From Planctomycetota bacterium (GTDB lineage: Bacteria; Planctomycetota; UBA1135; GCA-002686595): 39,840 nt of DNA. The stretch is taken from positions 1-39,840 of the forward strand of contig JAPKBO010000009.1 of the NCBI GenBank assembly GCA_028823395.1, given 5' to 3'. Below the pieces are notes generated by a model that searched no databases, was not told where the DNA came from, and saw nothing but the letters and a program-made list of their open reading frames with translations. This document shows positions 8,701 to 16,573 of this stretch, in pieces. A program made the translations under genes and the position numbers. How positions within the stretch are numbered: position 1 is the stretch's first letter; every line of letters starts with the position of its first letter.

Positions 8701-10742
8701 CGCAGCGCAACCTCGGGGTTGATGTCCACGGTCTGCCCAAACTCCTGAGTCAGCGCCGTGCCGGTCCAGTACCAGTGACCGAGCACCGTGTACGACGTGA
8801 GCCCCGAGTTGGCCGACTCCGTGAATATGAAGTCCTCGATGATCTCCCCGTTGACGCGCAGCTCGGCGCCGGTAATGCCGCCCACCATGCCTTCGATTGT
8901 TGCGTTGGTAAGCGGCCCCTTGAGGCTCTCATTGCCGTCGTGCCTCCACCTGTCATTGAGTAGATCAACCTCGGTGCCCGTGCCATTGGTGGCTGTGATC
9001 TCGATGAGGCAGCCCGCCGTGGGCGCATTGATCTTGTTGAAGAGGGCCGTTGCTACCGTGGTGGCGTTCAGCGCCGTAGTGTCGATGTGTTGCAGGATGG
9101 GTGTGTCGGCCCCCGGGGTTGTCGTGAATAGGTACGACACCTCCGGGTTGCGCCCATCGTTGACCTCAAGTGACTCGCCTGGATTTGGGACACCCACGAA
9201 GTTCACATTGCCAGCAGCCTTCGTGGGCGTTCCATTTTCGCCGCCATGCGTGACGGAAATGATCGCGAAGCCAGGGGCTCCGGGGTAAGCCACCGTGTCG
9301 GCCCCCACCGAGGCTATTGCATATGTGCTTGGACTGACGGTTCCAAGCGAATGGCCCGCCATCAGTTCAATGCTCCACCCTGACATTCCATAGTTCGCGG
9401 GACTGCCTGCCTGCGCCCACAGTCCGCGAGGACCGCTAGAGACGTTGATGCCCTGGGGCTCGTACTGCACGACCATGAAGTTAGTCCAAGAGACCTTGTT
9501 CCCCCCCGCGCCCACGCCACCGGGAAGCATCGCGCGGCAGTTAGGCCACTCGCCTTGCGTGATAGAGCCCTTTGGCGCGCTACTTGCATTCGGAAACGTG
9601 ACCAGGCCATTACCGGGACTGTCCAGTGAGCCTGTGCCTGCGCTCACCGCAGATTCAAACTTCAGCGTCGGCAGCGACCCCGGCCCCACCCCGTTCGCCA
9701 TATACGTAGGGCCCTTGCGCGTAGAAAGCGCCGCTCTCCGAAAGCTACGATCCGTAGTGTCGTTAGGGGCAACCCACTCAGGCGAGTCAGCCAGTGTGCG
9801 CCGCTCGGGCCACAGAGTCACTTCGTCACCGTCCGCGTACCCGGTCAGGGTGCTCGCATCCCACCAACCATAGATGCGGTCCTCAGAGTTCACGGTTTCG
9901 TTCGGGGTCCAGACAATAGCCGAGTCCTCAAGCTCCGCTGTGCTCGACTCTGGCGCCCGGTTAGCGTTTGCTGCGTGTGCGGTAACCACCGACCCCGCGC
10001 TGTTCACCGTCATGTCATTGAACGGGCTCGGCACCGCCTTCTGCCACTGAAGCGACGGTATGCTCGTAAAAACGTGCGCATACAGTGACAGCGTGGACTT
10101 GACAATGCTGCCCGCGTGGTTGATCCCCACGTACAGCACCCCCGCGCGGTATTCCATCGCCGCTACCGAGCCATCTACATCGAGAGCCCAGGCCAGTTCC
10201 GGCGTGCCCTCCTCGTTCAATGTGTAGCGCCAAATGCGCCCTGCCTCGCCATTGACGTGTGAAGATGCCGCATAAACCGCATCGAGTTCATCAACCAATA
10301 CACGCCGAACCAATGTTTCAGACGAGGGGGTCAGCGGTAGGTTGATCGTCCGCAGCAGCGTCAATTCTGAGTTGTAGTGAAGCAGCAGGCCCTCGCCATC
10401 TACCACCCATAGGTTTCCTTGGCTGTCCGTACCGCAGTCATGCGCCGACCGCAACCCCGGCGTGGTCGTACCTACGTCCAAGGGGAGCAGCGGGTCGTCC
10501 TCGAAGACGATCCGCGGCGTGTCTGTCACGATCATCTGCAAGTCGCGCACAGGGTTCGCGCCAGACAGCGCAGTCGAGAACTCACTCAGCCCCGACCGCT
10601 GTGCCCCGCGCATCCGACCTGTCCTCGGGTCGCGCACGCGAACATTCTGCGCCTCGCGCGTCGTGCCGGCCTCTTGTTCTGAGAACGCCTTGTCGTCCGA
10701 CAGGCCACCTTTCGGGAAGTTGATAGGGATGCGCTGGCTCAA
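5739..10742 (-). CDS. Giant tail nozzle protein with LamG-like and beta-module inserts
   Basis: This 1,667-residue protein is about twice the usual length of podovirus nozzle (tubular tail B, stabilisation) proteins. The N-terminus (MSQRIPINFPKGGLSDDK...) and the C-terminal about 450 residues (CRGITAWNGRLVMFRSADDP, then SRQGDPFNWDYF and IYFMSQRGGV) look like the nozzle beta-propeller family. Inserted from about residue 285 to 725 is a LamG/concanavalin-like lectin region closed by the hallmark KVESYLASKWGI. Three short beta modules of the type GExLxVNDGxxxxxYxF lie near residues 517-540, 856-886 and 900-925. The start is TTG at 10742, overlapping the adaptor stop (TTGA), with GGAGGG upstream. 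It would form the tail tip below the adaptor; the lectin insert suggests glycan contact. The nozzle call is strong; exact domain limits are approximate. Confidence 0.85.
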   Translation of the reverse strand: MSQRIPINFPKGGLSDDKAFSEQEAGTTREAQNVRVRDPRTGRMRGAQRSGLSEFSTALSGANPVRDLQMIVTDTPRIVFEDDPLLPLDVGTTTPGLRSAHDCGTDSQGNLWVVDGEGLLLHYNSELTLLRTINLPLTPSSETLVRRVLVDELDAVYAASSHVNGEAGRIWRYTLNEEGTPELAWALDVDGSVAAMEYRAGVLYVGINHAGSIVKSTLSLYAHVFTSIPSLQWQKAVPSPFNDMTVNSAGSVVTAHAANANRAPESSTAELEDSAIVWTPNETVNSEDRIYGWWDASTLTGYADGDEVTLWPERRTLADSPEWVAPNDTTDRSFRRAALSTRKGPTYMANGVGPGSLPTLKFESAVSAGTGSLDSPGNGLVTFPNASSAPKGSITQGEWPNCRAMLPGGVGAGGNKVSWTNFMVVQYEPQGINVSSGPRGLWAQAGSPANYGMSGWSIELMAGHSLGTVSPSTYAIASVGADTVAYPGAPGFAIISVTHGGENGTPTKAAGNVNFVGVPNPGESLEVNDGRNPEVSYLFTTTPGADTPILQHIDTTALNATTVATALFNKINAPTAGCLIEITATNGTGTEVDLLNDRWRHDGNESLKGPLTNATIEGMVGGITGAELRVNGEIIEDFIFTESANSGLTSYTVLGHWYWTGTALTQEFGQTVDINPEVALRQVEGFTGHVCEIITVLGSPSADLHDVPLTLDEIEKVESYLASKWGIPDVLPFDADPLLSHRYASGGATPGPPASGGTGGSTFTQSASELALQSVDPILAKWGSSGELVWALSAGGVGLGVAADSNDDLLCYGQQVVTNAPGQTPVWFGLSNLEESAVSYRKVEDLGASYVVDQASAGTIQVLSGTLAGETVTVSDGTETETFEFDTLAERSSGKIGLSGVAVAADNYVIPDGTQTVTFTYVTALTGGDTATSREVLIVDTGNATLDAIATLNNVATAINDASYTFKVSAGAATIPILPTTLSLKHDDLGSNNNVITANGATLTKVDWALGVAANGVTGANLMLPARASVLGGVQALDEAISGAVTYSTTGVRIALAMDLTTTVIDPLQDGADDTILVTKPVVGNVSDPVTPALTYTILSSDSNVIAVTGFTTGQDSASSWVAERVEDATYLTPRVAVDSLDNFYVPQADTGVGKAMVTKRLGSTGEQAWGYSADPLRTEGFAVAFPPVGPNFGVLPDLGPEHVYVVSSNLNSGVLDQTIQTIRKVQTLKKDRTTGGPREMTLLGVSNGDIVKFTKGGVPEVVASGGAGALDAASSNIQSAVLFDKVYYVDGLREWLYDAKALNARKFKAASSGELPKRCRGITAWNGRLVMFRSADDPNNWYMSRQGDPFNWDYFPPVPSSQMAVSGDSRPEIGKNPDLITAFIPYTDDLAIIGGDHTIHRMNGDPAAGGQIDLVSDQHGVAFGTAWTKDPEGRIYFMSQRGGVVQMDPGGSIRRISVHRIEERLRAVDQSAVRVELEWNYEDEGLHVLQMNNVTGVLRDAWFWEAKADAWFSDTFPVGVQPTSALVVDGDLPADRTLLFGCEDGVVRYWDKAAVTDGSARIDSRVLIGPIAPKDTPAEIRFSGLETVLSKDQGGARYEWFATDRSDSLGSPVSEGELAPGRNPSSAARAKGSSAWLRIYNAGPTAWALEEASVMASPAGRKRVRS

Positions 10743-11482
10743 CTAGGCCCTCCGACCGTGGATTCATTGCGGAATCTGTTGCTCGCGTAGCTGGGCTGCG
10801 CCGCGCCGTTGTTCAACACGCCCATTTCGGGCTGGAACTCGCCGTCACGCCTGACTGCGTTGGCGTAGAGCTGGCCCTGCTGGACCGCCTGCACCCGCTG
10901 ACTGAGGCTTGCCGTGTCCTCCTCCATGTAGCCCCGCGCAAACGCGACCACGTAATCGAGGAACAGCGCCTCAACCCAGGAAGGGAGCGTGAGCAGCGTC
11001 TCGTCCGCCGATACCTTGGCCCATCCAGCGCGATAGTTCAGCGTCAGAATGTTCGCGCCCGCCGTGCTCGTCGTCGGCGTCGGGTAGACCTCCAGCACCG
11101 GGGTCGGAGCGCCGCCACCCGTCGCCAAACGACGGTGCGTGACGTAGCCCCAGTAGTAGAAGGCGCCGTTGACGAACTCAGCGGTACGCAGCTCCACCAT
11201 GCCCTTCGAGCTAGTCCACTCGAAGCCGCTGATACGGCCCTGCGTCGGATTCAAACTCACCACGTCGCGGAAGTCCGGCGGCAGTTCCGCGTAGTTCTGC
11301 CCCGCCGTGAAGTCGAGCGCCGCGGATGCCCCCTCCAGCCAGCGCCAGGTGCGCGAACTACAAAGCTCCTCGCCGGCCAGGTTGACGATCATCAACGCCG
11401 GCAGGTGCGTGGGGGTCTCGGCGTTCGCCCCCCCGAGCGTGAATCGGGCGTGTTCTATGCAGGTCGCTGCGGTGAGTGCCAT
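10739..11482 (-). CDS. Head-tail adaptor (tubular tail A-like)
   Basis: The 247-residue protein starts MALTAATCIEHARFTLGG and contains a central beta region with LPPDFRDVVSLNPTQ, a pattern common in podovirus adaptor (gp11/tubular tail A-like) proteins, where a phrase like LPxDFxR/D is conserved. The C-terminal third is helical (LPSWVEALFLDYVVAFARGYMEE). These proteins form the ring joining portal to nozzle. It sits between the decoration gene and the nozzle gene, and its TGA overlaps the nozzle TTG, which fits stoichiometric production of adjoining tail parts. The 84 bases upstream hold no gene and only a weak ribosome-binding site. Confidence 0.8.
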   Translation of the reverse strand: MALTAATCIEHARFTLGGANAETPTHLPALMIVNLAGEELCSSRTWRWLEGASAALDFTAGQNYAELPPDFRDVVSLNPTQGRISGFEWTSSKGMVELRTAEFVNGAFYYWGYVTHRRLATGGGAPTPVLEVYPTPTTSTAGANILTLNYRAGWAKVSADETLLTLPSWVEALFLDYVVAFARGYMEEDTASLSQRVQAVQQGQLYANAVRRDGEFQPEMGVLNNGAAQPSYASNRFRNESTVGGPS

Positions 11483-11566
11483 ACGTGCTCAAGGGGTTGG
11501 GTTGTGGGTAGTGCCCCCCGCCCAGCCGCTAGGACCGGACGGGGAGCGAGGAGAAGTGCTCTAGAA

Positions 11567-12085
11567 TTAGGTCACGTTGCCCGCGAACGCGGTAGCCGTG
11601 CCATCGAACAGAACTTTCTGGACGATGGTGGAGCCGGGGTCGCCAGCCGTCAGGGCCATCGCCGTGGCGCGTTCGCCGGTCGGCGTAAGGACCAGTTGGC
11701 CCGCAGCGTTCGGCGTCAGGCCGCCGCCCACAACCAGGACCACGCCGTTGAGGACCAAGGCGTCAACCTCACCCCACACACGGACCATTCCTTGCGCGTT
11801 GTCGGCAATCGCCTCCAGCGCCACGCAGAACACACGAATGCCATCGGCATAATCGGTATCCGTTGTGATGCTCGCGTTGCGCACGTTGGAATAGATGCTG
11901 GTCGTCGCGCCAGCGGCTGTAACGCCGTCTGCCGTGATCGTGGTTTCAGCATCCGTTGCCGTGAAGTCGAAGACGAGGACCTCGCCGATTTCGGCTGCGG
12001 CTCCACGCATGACAACTTCGCAGTCATACTTGCTCGGCTGGAGACCCAGGGGGCCTTTGACGCCGGGAGTAAAAAGTGAACTCAT
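11567..12085 (-). CDS. Capsid decoration / head-stabilisation protein candidate
   Basis: A 172-residue protein made almost entirely of Ala, Thr, Val, Gly and Asp, with alternating beta-strand patterns and no helices of note. It follows the major capsid gene by 19 bases and has a good ribosome-binding site (AAAGGA, about 8 bases before ATG). Small beta-rich proteins placed next to the capsid gene commonly trimerise on the capsid surface as cement proteins. No enzymatic motif is seen. The alternative is a head-fibre or tail protein; the call rests on position and composition. Confidence 0.6.
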   Translation of the reverse strand: MSSLFTPGVKGPLGLQPSKYDCEVVMRGAAAEIGEVLVFDFTATDAETTITADGVTAAGATTSIYSNVRNASITTDTDYADGIRVFCVALEAIADNAQGMVRVWGEVDALVLNGVVLVVGGGLTPNAAGQLVLTPTGERATAMALTAGDPGSTIVQKVLFDGTATAFAGNVT

Positions 12086-12104
12086 GTCAGTTTTCCTTTC
12101 TCCG

Positions 12105-13277
12105 CTAGATAAGCGGTGAGGTGACGCCAGCGGGACTTACAAGGCCGTGGCGCTGCCGCGAGCGGCAAACGAGGTTGTTCCACTGGTCGAAGACTTGCAC
12201 CTTCGTCCACGGCTGCTTGGACGGCGAGAACGGGTCGCTCATCACGCAGAAGTTGTCAGCATGTACCACGTTCCGCAGGTACTCCCCGTTGAGGAAGTAG
12301 AAGCGCGGACCAGTGTTCACGCCGCCACCCGACTCGTTGTAGAAAATACCGTCACTGCCAGCGCCGTCGTAAACGGCGGCGGTATCCAGAGCGGAAATGT
12401 AGTCCAGCGGAACGCCGCGGAACATCGGGGATCCGTAGTCAGGATCCTGGCCGCCGCCGCCACCGCGGAACTCGTCCTGGTTGACGCGCAGCGCGTGCTC
12501 GTAGTTCACGATGCCGCTCAAGGAGCAGGCAATGAAGTGCGGGCTCGTCGTCTTGTCCGAATACTCCGGCTTCTTGGGAAGTCGGTCGAACTTGAGCGAC
12601 CTCATCATTTTTGAGAACACGCCGAAGATTTCCGCCGTGGTTCCGAACGGGTCGGCTGTGCCGTCATACGTCAACTGACCCGGAACCCATGAGGACTGAG
12701 TTGCCGTGTCAATGCCCATGACGTTCGTCCCGGTCCAGCCATTGGGCACACCGTTGGTGTACTCATTGACGTATGTCGGGATGGAGAAAGGAGCCTTGCC
12801 GGCAGTCGCCTCCATCGCGGAGTAGTCGGGCGCTGCCCACAGTTCATCATCCATCGAGTTGCAGATGTCGGTCCAGAGGTTCTGGTGCTTCTGCCGCTTG
12901 AGGGTCTTGTACTGGTGGAATCGGGCCTTCTTGGAGAGCTGGCCTGTGTTCAGACCGATCTCATGTTTCGTCCAAGAGACGTTCGCCGTGGCAAAGCGCC
13001 ACGGAACCGTCCAGGTCGTGCCCGTTTGCGGGTTCGAGTACTCGAATTCCGCGTTCGGGTCGTACCGTTCATAGGTCGTCTTCTCGGAGAAGAAGATCGT
13101 GTCTTGGATCTGTGTACCACCCTGCACCATGTCTTGGAGCGAGTGGCCGCGCGCAAGGCGCGGATACGTGTAGGTATTCTTGACGGCTTCGTTGATGACA
13201 TCTTCAGCCGATGTCAAAAACGCAGGGCCTGTAGAGGCCATGAACGTCGAGAAGTTCTGATAAGGAGTGCCGGACAC
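12105..13277 (-). CDS. Major capsid protein
   Basis: The 390-residue protein has the expected length and features: an N-terminal helical arm (about residues 1-50), a central spine-like helix near KTLKRQKHQNLWTDICNSMDDE, a tip-like Gly-rich loop (FRGGGGGQDPDYGSPMFRGV), and a C-terminal beta region ending in VSPAGVTSPLI. It lies directly after an acidic scaffold gene and before a decoration protein, the canonical order. The start is GTG at 13277, preceded by a strong AGGAGG ribosome-binding site 9 bases upstream that lies in a small hairpin. An HK97-like fold is assumed because all known tailed-phage capsids have it; the sequence alone does not assign a subfamily. Confidence 0.85.
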   Translation of the reverse strand: MSGTPYQNFSTFMASTGPAFLTSAEDVINEAVKNTYTYPRLARGHSLQDMVQGGTQIQDTIFFSEKTTYERYDPNAEFEYSNPQTGTTWTVPWRFATANVSWTKHEIGLNTGQLSKKARFHQYKTLKRQKHQNLWTDICNSMDDELWAAPDYSAMEATAGKAPFSIPTYVNEYTNGVPNGWTGTNVMGIDTATQSSWVPGQLTYDGTADPFGTTAEIFGVFSKMMRSLKFDRLPKKPEYSDKTTSPHFIACSLSGIVNYEHALRVNQDEFRGGGGGQDPDYGSPMFRGVPLDYISALDTAAVYDGAGSDGIFYNESGGGVNTGPRFYFLNGEYLRNVVHADNFCVMSDPFSPSKQPWTKVQVFDQWNNLVCRSRQRHGLVSPAGVTSPLI

Positions 13278-13282
13278 TTGTG

Positions 13283-13298
13283 TTCACCTCCTGGTGAA
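13283..13298 (-). promoter_or_regulatory. Hairpin enclosing the capsid-gene ribosome-binding site
   Basis: A perfect 6-base inverted repeat (TTCACC / GGTGAA) with a 4-base AGGA loop covers the AGGAGG site of the major capsid gene. Folded, it would partly hide the site, as in translational control by a coupled ribosome or a binding protein. The stem is short, so the effect may be slight. Confidence 0.45.
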
Positions 13299-13325
13299 TG
13301 TGTCCCAGCCGGGTGCTACTACCCT

Positions 13326-14303
13326 CTAAGCGATGCGGCCCGCCTCGATGTCTTCGAGGACTTGTTCCTCGCGTTGTTCGGGACTGAGCCGCGGCTTGCC
13401 CGGTCTGTTAGACCGACCCATGCCTAGAGTGCCGTTTGCCTTCCGACTGGTTTCTGATTCAGTTCGGAGCCGGTCAGCATCAGTTTCACCATCTCCCCAA
13501 ATCACACGCGCTGCGTCGTTCAGGGCTGTTTCGGTGTCGTAGTCCGGCATGGCCTCAAGTTGAGCCGCCTTGTCGATCCACTGCTGTTTGCCGTCCGGCG
13601 TGAGCATTTCGGGGTAACGCCCCCCAAGTCGCTCGACAGAACGGTCCACCTGCGCAAGAGTGTGCGCTTGCAGAAGCGACTGAATCGCCTCCTGCTGCTG
13701 CGCAATCTGCTGCTCAAACGGCGCTGTCGCCGCCTTCTGGAGGGCCGCTAGGGCGCTCGCCGCGTCTTCACCGAACAAGTCCGCCAGGGGTTCAAGCTGA
13801 TCCGAGAGGTTGGCGGCGTTAGAGGGTTCGTCAGCAGGCACTCCGGCCACTGATTCCTCACCGCCCTCGTCGGGGCTCTCCCTGTTTTCCAGTTCTTTGA
13901 GACGACGCCAAGCGTCATCAGAATCCGATTGCCGTTTGGCGGCTTTCTCGCCATACGCAACCAAGTCTTCCTCGCTCATCTGCTCGATGAGAGCGTCTTG
14001 GAGTCCATCCCGTTTGGCGGCAGTCAGGGCACGCTCGAAAGCTGCCCGGTCCCCCGGCTCCGGTTTGGGTTCCTCCTCGACCTTGCCGTCAGACTCCGTA
14101 GCCTCCGGCTGTTCTTCTGCCTCATCCGGCCCCGCGCCGGAATCTGGCGTGTTGAGGGCCTGACGGACCTCTTCAGCTACCGCCGGCGGGGTGTCCCCGT
14201 CGTCAGTCCCGCTCGCCGCTTCGAGCTGCTCCAAGAGCGCGTCATCCGCTGCTTCCTGTGCTACCGGCTCCTGCGGTGCTTCTGCCTTGCTTTCCTCAGC
14301 CAT
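13326..14303 (-). CDS. Scaffolding protein
   Basis: This 325-residue protein is strongly acidic and disordered in its first 110 residues (Glu, Asp, Ala, Pro), helical in the middle (DRAAFERALTAAKRDGLQDA, then EQQIAQQQEAIQSLLQAHTL), and ends with a short basic, Pro-containing segment followed by a small amphipathic helix (LSPEQREEQVLEDIEAGRIA). Such a helical, acidic protein just upstream of the capsid gene is the usual assembly scaffold: its C-terminal helix binds capsid subunits and it leaves the prohead during packaging. The ribosome-binding site is AAGGAAAGGG upstream of ATG. No protease motif is present. Confidence 0.8.
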   Translation of the reverse strand: MAEESKAEAPQEPVAQEAADDALLEQLEAASGTDDGDTPPAVAEEVRQALNTPDSGAGPDEAEEQPEATESDGKVEEEPKPEPGDRAAFERALTAAKRDGLQDALIEQMSEEDLVAYGEKAAKRQSDSDDAWRRLKELENRESPDEGGEESVAGVPADEPSNAANLSDQLEPLADLFGEDAASALAALQKAATAPFEQQIAQQQEAIQSLLQAHTLAQVDRSVERLGGRYPEMLTPDGKQQWIDKAAQLEAMPDYDTETALNDAARVIWGDGETDADRLRTESETSRKANGTLGMGRSNRPGKPRLSPEQREEQVLEDIEAGRIA

Positions 14304-14339
14304 TCATAGTCCCTTTCCTTGCATCCCCGTGTCTCAAAG

Positions 14340-14669
14340 TCAAGCCCCGTGCTTGCCCTTGTACTTGCCATAGGCGTGCTTGCCGTCTGAGCGGTCCACG
14401 AAGTCCTTGACCTCCTTGCGGGAGGCAAACTGAGCCCTGCCCACGGAGTCATATCGCGGCGCTCCAGGCACCCAGTCCTCAAACTGCTGCGCCGTGAAGT
14501 GCAAATCAGGCTCGACCGCGACCGTTACGCCGCCCTCGACCAGCCGGCGCAGCTTGCGACCAGCAATGACGCGCTCCTCACCGAACTTAGGACGGGCCGG
14601 ATCGTCGCCCGTGAAGAAGAGTTCAACCCGCTCGCCGGTCTCCACGTCCTCGAAGGTGTACTCAGGCAT
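14340..14669 (-). CDS. Small conserved-type protein between portal and scaffold
   Basis: A 109-residue protein starting MPEYTFEDVETGERVELFF. The opening recalls the beta hairpin of FmdB-type zinc ribbons (MPxYxYxC), but all the cysteines are absent, so a metal-free relative is possible. The second half (FEDWVPGAPRYDSVGRAQFASRKEVKDF) is mixed helix and turn. Its start overlaps the portal stop by 8 bases. Genes of this length in this slot are frequent in related phages, but the function is unknown. Confidence 0.7.
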   Translation of the reverse strand: MPEYTFEDVETGERVELFFTGDDPARPKFGEERVIAGRKLRRLVEGGVTVAVEPDLHFTAQQFEDWVPGAPRYDSVGRAQFASRKEVKDFVDRSDGKHAYGKYKGKHGA

Positions 14670-16572
14670 TCAAAGCCCCCGACTGTGAGGCAGCCTGTGG
14701 TCCGCTCTGCTGGCCTGCTGTGCTCTGTGGCCCCATAGGCGCAGGAGCCTTCGGGGCGGGCCTACGCGGCGCCACAGCCCGCGCAGCGCCCACGTCCTTG
14801 CCCAGCCTCGGCTGCGCCTTCGGATTCGGTCCAGCTTCGCCCATCTGGGCCTCAGCCATCGCCATCAGCGCCTCCGTGTTCACCATCTCACCCAGGTCCG
14901 GCATGTTGAGCGAGTCGCCCAGCTTGTCGAATATCTGAGCCCAGTTGATGAATGGCGTCTGCGGCATCAGCGGCGCCACCTGGCCGATGAACCCAACCAT
15001 CTCCATCGTCCGCTTCTGGAGCAACCCCTCGGTCGTGCGCTCCATCGAGTATGCCTCGATCTCCAGCTCCAGGTCGTCGAAGGTTGCCCCGCTCTCCGGG
15101 TCGAAGTTGCCGCCCACAAACCAGGGCTCGTTACCCTCGCCCTGTGCAGCCTCCTCACCCAACGGGAACACCACCTCGTCGTCGTGGTACATATACCAGG
15201 CGACCTTGCGTAGCAGCCGCGTCACCGCGTCCTCGAAGCGCCGCTTCAGGAACTGCACCCGGATCGTTGCGCTCTCGTTTGCGATCTGGTTTTCCGTCGC
15301 CGTTCCCTGCCCGCTCACGTTGCCGCGCTGCGCGTCCGACATGCCCAGGTTGCGGTCGAGCCGCTCCCTCGCGATCTGGATGTAGGTCGCGATGTCCTGC
15401 GGCGGCCCGCCGATCTCGACCGGCATCACGTCGTCCTTATTGAACCCCTCAATGGGGATCACTGTGTCATGCTCCGCGTTCTTGATCGCATCGACCAGCC
15501 GCGGCTTGCTTGCGTCCACGATAATGCCGCGCTTGTAGTGCCCCGCGCTCTCCGTCAGCGACAGCGCGTGACGGTTCAGGTCGAGCGCCTGCCCATACGT
15601 CGCCGTCAGCGGGCCGAGGCTATATGTCTCATCGGGAACGTCATATGCACCAAAGAAAACATACGGACCAGAGCGCGGACCATAGAACGGTCTGTCCTCA
15701 CGAATGAAGTCGGAAGACACCTCGCCCTGCTCACCCACGCTGACAGCCAGCGTGTAGATGCGCCCGTGATAGCCGTCACCGTCTTCTTTGTTCCGCTCGG
15801 GGATCCAGATGTCGTAGCCCACCACCTCTTCGCGCTGCGCGTCCTCGTTCGCGCCCTCATTGCGCTCGCTCTCGCGCGCGTTGTTCGTCGCCATCGACTC
15901 AATGACATCGGTATTCCACCCACGGTCGGGGAACTCCGCTGCCTCGTCTAGCAAGTCCTCCTTGTCGCGGATCCACTTGTGCCCCTGAAAGCGGATCTCG
16001 CTGCGATCCGACGCCAGGTAGTCCTCGATGTACCGCTTCTGAGGGATGCGCTTGACCGTGGGCCAGCTAGGAGTCGCTCGCGCCACCGGAACCATGCCCA
16101 GTTCAACGCCATCCGTGGGCTTCGCCCGCGTCTTCAGCCGCCCGGTCTTGATGTGCTCGCGCACCTCCTTCGGAATCTCCGCGTCACCCTCTTCGCGTGA
16201 CACAGCCATGATCCCGAAGTTCCAAAGGAAGTCCTGCGCTGGCGCAATCAGCGTCTCGTTCAGGTTCTCATCCCGCACCCAGCGGTTCAGACCGTGCTGA
16301 ATCGCCTCTGCCGCAGACCCCTGCGTGCCCACCCGCCGCGTCTTCACACGCACGCGCGGGTTGTCGAAGACCAGCCTCGGCACGATGTAAGACATATACT
16401 CGTAGGCGTAGTTCTCCGGGTCGAACTTGGTCGTCCCGTCGCCGGCACTGCCCTTGTACCAGGGGCCCGTGTACTTACCGAGGCGCTCATCGAAGTCCTT
16501 GAGGGCCTCGTTGCGCCGTGCCTCAGCAGCTCGCACCTCCAAGTGCAGGCTTTTGGGGTCGTCTTTCAGCAT
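14662..16572 (-). CDS. Portal protein
   Basis: The 636-residue protein lies 1 base after the large terminase stop and before the scaffold, the expected place for the portal (the dodecameric channel for DNA entry and exit). Consistent features are length, the N-terminal alpha/beta wing (YEYMSYIVPRLVFDNPRVRV), a stem-like region with DRNLGMSDAQRGNVSGQGTA, typical of portals, followed by a long helical segment with ESATIRVQFLKRRFEDAVTR, and a Pro/Ala/Gln-rich disordered tail (from about residue 590). No catalytic motif is expected or seen. The assignment rests on these patterns plus gene order. Confidence 0.85.
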   Translation of the reverse strand: MLKDDPKSLHLEVRAAEARRNEALKDFDERLGKYTGPWYKGSAGDGTTKFDPENYAYEYMSYIVPRLVFDNPRVRVKTRRVGTQGSAAEAIQHGLNRWVRDENLNETLIAPAQDFLWNFGIMAVSREEGDAEIPKEVREHIKTGRLKTRAKPTDGVELGMVPVARATPSWPTVKRIPQKRYIEDYLASDRSEIRFQGHKWIRDKEDLLDEAAEFPDRGWNTDVIESMATNNARESERNEGANEDAQREEVVGYDIWIPERNKEDGDGYHGRIYTLAVSVGEQGEVSSDFIREDRPFYGPRSGPYVFFGAYDVPDETYSLGPLTATYGQALDLNRHALSLTESAGHYKRGIIVDASKPRLVDAIKNAEHDTVIPIEGFNKDDVMPVEIGGPPQDIATYIQIARERLDRNLGMSDAQRGNVSGQGTATENQIANESATIRVQFLKRRFEDAVTRLLRKVAWYMYHDDEVVFPLGEEAAQGEGNEPWFVGGNFDPESGATFDDLELEIEAYSMERTTEGLLQKRTMEMVGFIGQVAPLMPQTPFINWAQIFDKLGDSLNMPDLGEMVNTEALMAMAEAQMGEAGPNPKAQPRLGKDVGAARAVAPRRPAPKAPAPMGPQSTAGQQSGPQAASQSGALNA

Positions 16573-16573
16573 C

